NCBI GenBank assembly: GCA_964640085.1
Contig: CAZXFA010000008.1
Location: forward strand, 23,727 to 87,726
DNA from: CAZXFA01 sp964640085
GTDB lineage: Bacteria; Actinomycetota; UBA4738; HRBIN12
Reading direction: 5' to 3'
DNA: 64,000 bases
Position numbers and translations under genes: made by a program. The notes beneath the pieces were generated by a model. It did no database searches, was not told the DNA's origin, and saw nothing but the letters and a program-made list of their open reading frames with translations. Position 1 is the first letter of the stretch; every line of letters begins with the position of its first letter. Positions 58,732-64,000 of this stretch are shown here, in pieces.

Positions 58732-59129
58732 CCGCTCCGACAGCCCTCGACCGCCTCGGCGAGATCCGCCCGGATCGCCTCGAGCTCCGCCACGTCGAGA
58801 CGGGCTTCCGACAGGATGGAGTCGGCCTCGGTCCGCTCGCCGTCCAGGAAGACGAGCATGCCTTCCCGGATCGTCGTCAGGTCGGCGATCGCCGTGACGG
58901 CGGCGCGCTCTCCGAGGGCGGCGGCGCGCTCGCACGCGGACGGGACCGGCGCTGCCTCGCGACCGATCAGGTATCCGAGCGAGCCGATCAGGAGCCCGGC
59001 GGCGACGAGCAGGACCAGCACGATCGGCCGGGAGCGACGTGGGCACGGGACGTCCTGGCCGATGTCGCTCGCCGTCGGGAAGTCCGTGCACGGCTCGATG
59101 CGCGGTGGCGACCGCAGCGGGGTGGCCAT
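58728..59129 (-). CDS. Small membrane protein of unknown function
   Basis: A 133-residue protein from ATG 59129 with GGAGGTGTC as Shine-Dalgarno. Residues ~1-35 are basic and cytoplasmic, one TM helix (RPIVLVLLVAAGLLIGSLGYLIG), then a helical, acidic external domain of about 75 residues (ERTEADSILSEARLDVAELEAI) that might form a coiled coil. Two cysteines (in ACERAAAL and EGCRSG) could form a disulphide. No family recognised. Confidence 0.55.
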   Translation of the reverse strand: MATPLRSPPRIEPCTDFPTASDIGQDVPCPRRSRPIVLVLLVAAGLLIGSLGYLIGREAAPVPSACERAAALGERAAVTAIADLTTIREGMLVFLDGERTEADSILSEARLDVAELEAIRADLAEAVEGCRSG

Positions 59130-59243
59130 GACACCTCCTCCGAACCCACGTCCCCTGCTATGGAACGCGCCCCGGAGCTGCGCGGACACGAGCGAACGGC
59201 CCCGGCACGGCGGGACCTCCGGGAGCCCCGTGCAGGGGCGCCG

Positions 59244-59894
59244 CTACCGGTTCCCGATCGCCCGGCGGAGCAGCTCGACGAACTGCTCGATCCGCGTCCC
59301 CCGACGCCGATCCTCGTCCCCGTGCCGGTGGAACAGGCCCGGGTCCAGCTCCTTGGTCACGAGCGCGTCCTGGAACCCGCCGGCGAGCCAGTCGAGCATC
59401 GAGGCCACCATCTCCACGTCGAGGTCGGGGCGGAGCTCGCCTCGTCCCACGCCGAACTCGATGAACTCGAGGGTGCCGTACGGGTCCTCCGATACCAGGA
59501 ACCTGTTGATCTCCCGGCGGAGCGCCAGATCGGTCCCGTAGTTGCCGACCAGGGAGACGCGGTACGGGATCCAGTCCTCCCGGATCAAGTGCTCGGTCCG
59601 CTCGAGCCAGTACCGCACCACGTCCCAGAACCCGTCCTGGACGACGCCCGGTGGCGCGTCCAGCCAGGCGGGCAGCGACCCCACCGCCCTGCGGTAGGCG
59701 GCCAGGAACAGCCCGGCCTTGCTGCCGAAGTGCTGGAAGATGGAGCCTTTGGCGATCCCGAGCTCGCCCGCGATGTCTCCGACGCGGGCTCCCTGGTACC
59801 CGTGCTCGGCGAACGCTCGCATCGCCGCCTCGATGATCAGGTCCCGTTTGGCGGCCGATCGCGGTCTCGTCACCGACCCGAGGTCATGCACCAT
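59244..59894 (-). CDS. TetR-family transcriptional regulator
   Basis: A 216-residue TetR protein. The HTH is at ~17-63: RDLIIEAAMRAFAEHGYQGARVGDIAGELG then IAKGSIFQHFGSKAGLFLAAY. The ligand domain is unassigned. GAGGAGGGC is the Shine-Dalgarno. Nothing adjacent is an obvious target; the CarH-like regulator next to it is independent. Confidence 0.9.
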   Translation of the reverse strand: MVHDLGSVTRPRSAAKRDLIIEAAMRAFAEHGYQGARVGDIAGELGIAKGSIFQHFGSKAGLFLAAYRRAVGSLPAWLDAPPGVVQDGFWDVVRYWLERTEHLIREDWIPYRVSLVGNYGTDLALRREINRFLVSEDPYGTLEFIEFGVGRGELRPDLDVEMVASMLDWLAGGFQDALVTKELDPGLFHRHGDEDRRRGTRIEQFVELLRRAIGNR

Positions 59895-59979
59895 GCCCTC
59901 CTCCGCGTCGGGCGATCAGCCCCGGATGCCGCAACGGTAGAGCCGAGCCGCCCCCGGTGCTTGACCGCGGGTCAGCATG

Positions 59980-60903
59980 TCACCGACGGAGGACTCGGGT
60001 GGGTCGGCGACGGGGTCGCGGGCGGGGGAGCAGGGCCCGCTCCACGACCCGGACCGCCTCCAGCAGGTCGGTCCCCAGGTAGACGCCGGGGACGCCGCGC
60101 CGGACGCTCGCGGCGGCGAACGCGTCCCCCGCGAAGAAGGTCGACACTCCCGGGATGCCCGCCACCGCGCCGATCGCCTCGATGGCGGCGCGTCGGGTCA
60201 CGCTCCGCTGGGACGTGATGATGGCGCCGTCGGCCTTCGAGGCTCGGACCGCGGTGGTCAGGGCCTCGACCGGCGTCATCGGGCCGAGCACTCGCACCCC
60301 CCAGCCCTGCCGTGCGAGGAGCACCCCGAACGCCTCCAACCCGATCGAGTGCAGCTCCTTGGGGCCGCAGGCGAGCACCAGGGTCCGGCCCCGGAACGGG
60401 GGCGGGGCCATCGCCGACAGCCGCGCGAGCCAGGAGCGGACGCCATCGGTTGCAAGATGCTCCTGGGCGACGTCGCAGTCCCCCACCCGCCACCGGTTGC
60501 CGATCTCTCGCATGGCCGGGAGGGCCACCTCCTGGATCGCGGTCTCGACCGCGAGCGCCTGCGCAGCTTCGTCCAGGGTCTGCCGCAGAGTCGTGGGGTC
60601 CAGTCGGATCGCGGCCCCGAGGACCTGGTCCACGTAGGCGCGCCGCGGGGCGCCGCCCGCCTCACGACCGGCCACCCGGCGCACCGCCTCGCGGGCCGGG
60701 TGCCCGCGGGTGATCTCATCGCGCAGGGCGCGCAGGAGCTCGATCTCCCGGAGGGAGTAACGGCGATGCCGTCCGCGCGTCCGGTGGGGCGAGGGGAAGC
60801 CGTACCGGCGCTCCCACGAACGGATGGTCGGGATCGGGACCCCCAGCAACTCGGAGACCGCGGAGATGGTCGTCGGGGCGTCGGGTCGCGTCGGAGCCCT
60901 CAT
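59980..60903 (-). CDS. CarH/LitR-like MerR regulator with B12-binding photosensor domain
   Basis: A 307-residue three-domain regulator. MerR-type HTH: ISAVSELLGVPIPTIRSWERRYGFPSPHRT (13-42) with GRHRRYS wing. A four-helix B12-cap bundle carries the CarH signature Wx9EH: Trp138, Glu148, His149. The Rossmann cobalamin domain shows the (D/E)xHxxG motif ELHSIG at 183-188. These are the residues that bind adenosylcobalamin and make CarH a light-switched tetramer. The target genes (often carotenoid biosynthesis) are not adjacent in this window, though hisN and a TetR gene flank it. Arg-rich C-terminus. Confidence 0.88.
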   Translation of the reverse strand: MRAPTRPDAPTTISAVSELLGVPIPTIRSWERRYGFPSPHRTRGRHRRYSLREIELLRALRDEITRGHPAREAVRRVAGREAGGAPRRAYVDQVLGAAIRLDPTTLRQTLDEAAQALAVETAIQEVALPAMREIGNRWRVGDCDVAQEHLATDGVRSWLARLSAMAPPPFRGRTLVLACGPKELHSIGLEAFGVLLARQGWGVRVLGPMTPVEALTTAVRASKADGAIITSQRSVTRRAAIEAIGAVAGIPGVSTFFAGDAFAAASVRRGVPGVYLGTDLLEAVRVVERALLPRPRPRRRPTRVLRR

Positions 60904-60909
60904 GACCTC

Positions 60910-60915
60910 ATCCTA
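60910..60915 (-). promoter_or_regulatory. -10 hexamer TAGGAT for the CarH-like gene
   Basis: Minus-strand TAGGAT 6 nt before the ATG at 60903; leaderless pattern. Upstream is the hisN stop, only 33 bp away. Confidence 0.5.
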
Positions 60916-60936
60916 CGCGCGCGGGCGCCCCCGAAC

Positions 60937-61734
60937 CTATGCGAGCCGCGTGGGTTCGGTCTGGGCCCCCGGCCCCCGGCGAGCCAGTCGCGCGACGATC
61001 TCGTCGTGCAGGCGCCCGTTGGTGGTGAGCACGCTTCCGCCGTGGGCGAGGGGGGACCCGTCGAACTGCGTCATCCGACCGCCGGCCTCGCCGACCACCA
61101 CCTGGAGGGCCGCGAAGTCCCACGTGTTCAGCTCCGCCTCGATCATCAGGTCGGCCGCCCCGCGCGCGACCAGCGCGTGGCCCCAGAAGTCCCCGAACCC
61201 CCGATCGCGTCGAGCTTCGCGGACCAGATCCTGGACCGGGGCGGCGTGGGGACCGTCGAGCCAATCCGCCATCTGTCCGTGCACGACGAACGCCCCGGAG
61301 AGTCGATCGGCTCGAGAGACGTGGATCGGCAACCCGTTCAGGGTGGCCCCGGCCCCGCTGCGCGCCGCGTAGCGCTCGCCCAGCGCCGGGGCGCTGACCA
61401 CCCCCACGACCGGCTCACCCTGCACGGCCAGCGCGATCAGCGTCGCCCACACCTGGACGCCGTCGGCGAAGTTCCGTGTCCCGTCGATCGGATCGACGAT
61501 CCAGCGACGCTCTCCGCCCTCCTGGAGCCCGCCCTCCTCGCCGAGGATCGCGTCCTCCGGGAACCGCTCGCGGATCGCCTTCCGGACCATCTCCTCGATC
61601 GCCAGGTCGGCCTCGGTGACGGGGCTCTGATCGGGTTTGGCGCGCACTTCGAACGTGCCGCGGAACAGCTCGAGGGCGATGTCGGCGGCCCGCTCGGCCA
61701 ACCCCCCGGCGAACGCGAGCTCCACCTCGAACAC
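60937..61734 (-). CDS. hisN: Inositol monophosphatase-family phosphatase (HisN-like histidinol phosphatase)
   Basis: A 265-residue Mg-dependent phosphatase of the IMPase/FBPase superfamily. Metal motifs: ILGEEGGLQ (Glu of GEEG), WIVDPIDGTRNFADG, and WDFAALQVVVGEAGGRMT. The Leu/Val pattern in VTEADLAIEEMVRKAI fits the HisN branch, but the substrate (histidinol phosphate versus inositol phosphate) cannot be told. GTG at 61734 follows TAGGCT by 6 nt. It faces away from tig. Confidence 0.86.
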   Translation of the reverse strand: MFEVELAFAGGLAERAADIALELFRGTFEVRAKPDQSPVTEADLAIEEMVRKAIRERFPEDAILGEEGGLQEGGERRWIVDPIDGTRNFADGVQVWATLIALAVQGEPVVGVVSAPALGERYAARSGAGATLNGLPIHVSRADRLSGAFVVHGQMADWLDGPHAAPVQDLVREARRDRGFGDFWGHALVARGAADLMIEAELNTWDFAALQVVVGEAGGRMTQFDGSPLAHGGSVLTTNGRLHDEIVARLARRGPGAQTEPTRLA

Positions 61735-61740
61735 GCAGGC

Positions 61741-61746
61741 AGCCTA
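61741..61746 (-). promoter_or_regulatory. -10 hexamer TAGGCT for hisN
   Basis: Minus-strand TAGGCT 6 nt before the GTG at 61734. Confidence 0.5.
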
Positions 61747-61780
61747 CCGTGCGGGCTCCGGGAGCCGCCCTCCCTGCTGC

Positions 61781-61786
61781 TAGTCT
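61781..61786 (+). promoter_or_regulatory. -10 hexamer TAGTCT for tig-clpP
   Basis: TAGTCT lies 9 nt before the tig ATG at 61796, 34 bp from the divergent hisN hexamer, so both promoters share a short region. Confidence 0.5.
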
Positions 61787-61795
61787 CGGGGACCC

Positions 61796-63166
61796 ATGCA
61801 GACGAACGTCGAGCGGGTCGACACGCACAAGGTCAAGCTCCGGGTCGAGGTAGACGTCGAGGAGCTCGCCAAAGACCTGGATCGGGCCTACCGCGAGGTA
61901 GCGAACCAGGTCCGGATCCCGGGCTTCCGCAAGGGGAAGGTGCCGAAGAAGGTGATCGACGCGCAGGTCGGTCGCGAGACGGTCCTCGGCGAGTTCCTCG
62001 AGGACGCCGTCCCGGGGTACTACCGGGAGGCGTTGCGGGAGAACGACCTCGCCCCGATCACCGATCCGGACCTGGACGTCGAGCAGCTCGAGGAGGGCAA
62101 GCCCTTCGTCTTCACCGCCACCGTCGAGGTGCGACCGAGGCTGGTGTTCGAGCCTTCCGAGTACCGAGCCGTGGAGGTCGAGCGGCCGGCCGTCGCGGTG
62201 TCTGACGAGGAGGTCGACCGGATGCTCGACTCGCTCCGGGACCGGTTCGCCGAGCTGGAACCGGTGACGCGCCCCGCCCGATCCGGGGACTACGTGGTGA
62301 TGGACGTGCGAGCCACGATCCACGGCGAGGAGGTCCCGGAGGGGACCCGGACGGACCATCTGTACGAGGTCGGCTCGGGCGAGCTCGGCGCGAAGGTCGA
62401 CGCCGAGCTCGAGGGGAAGCGGGCGGGCGAGATCCTCAAGGTGAACGACGTCCTGCCGGAGAGTGCGGGCGAGCGTGCCGGACGGGAGGTGTCGTTCCAG
62501 GTCCTCGTGAAGGAGGTCAAGGGGAAGAAGCTCCCGGATCTGGACGACGCCTTCGCGCGGACCGCCTCGGAGTTCGACTCGTTGGACGAGCTCCGCGGGG
62601 CGCTGCGGGGGCAGATCGGCGCCAACAAGGAGCGGGCGGCCGACGCGGAGGTGCGCGACCGGGTGCTCGCGAGGATGATCGACCGGGTCGACGTGGAGCT
62701 GCCGGAGACGCTCGTGGACCAGGAGACCGAGCACCGCGTCCTCCACGCGCGCGAGCGAGCCGAGCGGATCGGCGTGACCCTCGACCAGCTCCTCTCCGCT
62801 CAGGGGATGGACGAGCCGCGGTTCCGCGCGGACGCGAGGGATCACTCGGTGCGCGCGATCAAGGCGGACCTGGTGCTCGAGGCGGTCGCCAGGGCGGAGG
62901 ACCTCCAGGTAACCGCGGAGGAGATCGGGGCCGAGATCGCCGGGCTGGCCGCCTCGCTCGGGAGGGAGCCCGAGGACGTCGCCAAGACCTTGGACCGAAC
63001 CGGTCAGGTCGTATCACTGGCCGGTGATATCATCCGCTCGAAAGCGCTGGACGTGCTCGTCGAGCACGCGAGCGTCGGGCCCGAAGGCGGCCCCCCCGGG
63101 GTGACCGGTCCTCCCGAGCCCTCCGAGACCGAGACCGCCCAACAGACCGCGGAGGAGGCATCATGA
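61796..63166 (+). CDS. tig: Trigger factor
   Basis: A 456-residue ribosome-associated chaperone with peptidyl-prolyl isomerase activity. Ribosome-binding signature: RIPGFRKGKVPKKVID (residues ~40-55). The PPIase domain starts about 150 (ARSGDYVVMDVRATIHGEEV), then the C-terminal arms (LPETLVDQETEHRVLHARERA). The tail is acidic. Its stop overlaps the clpP ATG (ATGA), giving the usual tig-clpP-clpX chain. Confidence 0.96.
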   Translation: MQTNVERVDTHKVKLRVEVDVEELAKDLDRAYREVANQVRIPGFRKGKVPKKVIDAQVGRETVLGEFLEDAVPGYYREALRENDLAPITDPDLDVEQLEEGKPFVFTATVEVRPRLVFEPSEYRAVEVERPAVAVSDEEVDRMLDSLRDRFAELEPVTRPARSGDYVVMDVRATIHGEEVPEGTRTDHLYEVGSGELGAKVDAELEGKRAGEILKVNDVLPESAGERAGREVSFQVLVKEVKGKKLPDLDDAFARTASEFDSLDELRGALRGQIGANKERAADAEVRDRVLARMIDRVDVELPETLVDQETEHRVLHARERAERIGVTLDQLLSAQGMDEPRFRADARDHSVRAIKADLVLEAVARAEDLQVTAEEIGAEIAGLAASLGREPEDVAKTLDRTGQVVSLAGDIIRSKALDVLVEHASVGPEGGPPGVTGPPEPSETETAQQTAEEAS

Positions 63167-63792
63167 AGGACTACCTCGTCCCCGTCGTCGTCGAGCAGAC
63201 CAGCCGCGGCGAGCGCTCGTTCGACATCTACTCCCGGCTCCTCAAGGAGCGGATCGTGTTCCTCGGGACGCCGATCGACGACAACGTGGGGAACCTCGTG
63301 ATGGCTCAGCTCCTCCACCTGGAGTCCGAGGACCCCGACAAGGACATCAACCTCTACATCAACTCGCCCGGCGGGGACATCACGGCGCTGTTCGCGATCT
63401 ACGACACGATGCAGTACGTGAAGTGCGACGTGTCCACCACCGTGATGGGGCAGGCCGCCTCGGCGGCGGCGGTGCTGCTGCTGGCCGGGACCAAGGGCAA
63501 GCGCTTCGCGCTACCCCACTCGCGCGTCCTGATGCACCAGCCGCACGGCCAGGCCGGCGGGCAGGCCGTGGACATCGAGATCCAGGCCAAGGAGATCGGA
63601 CGCTACCGCCGGTTGATCGACGAGCTGATCGCCGAGCACACGGGCCAGCCGTTCGAGAAGGTGTCCAAGGACACCGATCGCGACTACATCCTCACCGCCG
63701 AGGAGGCGGTCGAGTACGGGGTGGTGGACGAGGTCATCACGACCAGGAAGTCCAAGCCCGAACTTGCAGCGGCGGCCGCCGGCGGCTCGTAG
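63163..63792 (+). CDS. clpP: ATP-dependent Clp protease proteolytic subunit
   Basis: A 209-residue serine protease subunit. Catalytic Ser100 in GQAASAAAVLL, His125 in RVLMHQPHG and Asp174 in the TDRD motif are present. GERSFDIYSRLLKERIVFLGTPI and INSPGGDITALFAIYDTM are the ClpP signature. It forms tetradecamers that degrade substrates fed by ClpX, whose gene follows. The ATG overlaps the tig stop. Confidence 0.97.
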   Translation: MKDYLVPVVVEQTSRGERSFDIYSRLLKERIVFLGTPIDDNVGNLVMAQLLHLESEDPDKDINLYINSPGGDITALFAIYDTMQYVKCDVSTTVMGQAASAAAVLLLAGTKGKRFALPHSRVLMHQPHGQAGGQAVDIEIQAKEIGRYRRLIDELIAEHTGQPFEKVSKDTDRDYILTAEEAVEYGVVDEVITTRKSKPELAAAAAGGS

Positions 63793-63808
63793 GATAGGCG
63801 TCGAGGGA

Positions 63809-63829
63809 GGCCGGGCGCCGGGCCCGGCC
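63809..63829 (+). promoter_or_regulatory. Hairpin between clpP and clpX
   Basis: GGCCGGGC (63809-63816) pairs perfectly with GCCCGGCC (63822-63829) over loop GCCGG. It sits in the 60-bp interval before clpX; TTCGGC follows rather than a U-tract, so it could be an attenuator or mRNA-stability element rather than a full terminator. Confidence 0.4.
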
Positions 63830-63852
63830 CTTCGGCTCAGGGGGCTAGGGGC

Positions 63853-64000
63853 ATGGCGAGGATCGGCGATTCGGACCTCTTGAAGTGCTCCTTCTGCGGC
63901 AAGTCCCAGAAGCAGGTCAAGAAGCTCATCGCCGGTCCCGGCGTCTACATCTGCGACGAGTGCATCGACCTGTGCAACGAGATCATCGAGGAGGAGCTCT
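63853..64000 (+). CDS. clpX: ClpX ATPase, N-terminal part
   Basis: The first 49 residues, cut by the window end, form the ClpX zinc-binding domain: LLKCSFCGKSQKQVKKLIAG then YICDECIDLCNEIIEEEL, with four cysteines in two CxxC pairs. ClpX unfolds substrates for ClpP. Start MARIGDSDLLKC fits the family. Confidence 0.95.
   Translation, partial: MARIGDSDLLKCSFCGKSQKQVKKLIAGPGVYICDECIDLCNEIIEEEL

Overview
The window is about 70% GC, almost fully coding, and rich in GTG starts and 4-bp GTGA/ATGA gene overlaps. A TANNNT hexamer sits 6-10 nt before many start codons, the signature of leaderless transcription. Gene content (GatCAB, AzlCD, a CarH-type MerR regulator, the tig-clpP-clpX order) and codon use suggest a deep-branching Actinomycetota, probably a metagenome or draft assembly, since there are three 100-N gaps. 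Two of the gaps have identical sequence on both sides and look like uncollapsed contig-end overlaps.

Layout. 1-3.5 kb: the end of folD, a DUF1028 protein and a decayed HD-GYP gene with four frame changes and two in-frame stops. 3.5-9.2 kb: gatC-gatA, an opposed EamA transporter, gatB and an MFS carrier. 9.2-15.7 kb: a Rieske ferredoxin with its reductase, then a leftward two-ATPase/large-permease ABC exporter. 15.8-18.5 kb: a class V aminotransferase coupled to serA. 18.5-20 kb: an MFS exporter behind an unusually rich leader. 20-25.4 kb: a flavin oxidoreductase, two tandem DmdA/GcvT-type folate methyltransferases around a YqgE gene, and a SAM methyltransferase. 25.5-30 kb: ilvE, pepN and a threonine dehydratase. 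30-38.7 kb: an aromatic-catabolism block (HpaE-like dehydrogenase, class III extradiol dioxygenase, Liv-type ABC importer with a fused permease-ATPase, aromatic amino acid decarboxylase). 38.7-40.6 kb: purE, an M15 peptidase, and a degraded lower-GC patch.

40.8-47.8 kb is the most distinctive unit. It is a leftward six-gene operon in which every junction overlaps: a [2Fe-2S] subunit, a molybdopterin hydroxylase large subunit, a flavin monooxygenase, a DUF6282-like metal hydrolase, a DUF3830-like protein of unknown role and a RidA-family deaminase. A GntR/FCD regulator diverges from it across 17 bp. The order suggests hydroxylation, then oxygenation, then hydrolysis and imine clean-up of a (hetero)aromatic substrate.

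47.9-55 kb: a lone cNMP-binding protein, an aldehyde dehydrogenase, a zinc-ribbon protein, tRNA-Gly, azlCD, a MocR regulator and a PhzF protein. 55.0-58.2 kb: a small island bounded by tRNA-Pro and a 43-bp copy of that tRNA's 3' part, holding a zinc-ribbon/beta-propeller membrane protein, broken genes and phased GGGTA repeats. 58.2-64 kb: a small zincin-like protein, a membrane protein, TetR, CarH-like MerR, a HisN-type phosphatase, then tig-clpP-clpX (truncated by the window end).
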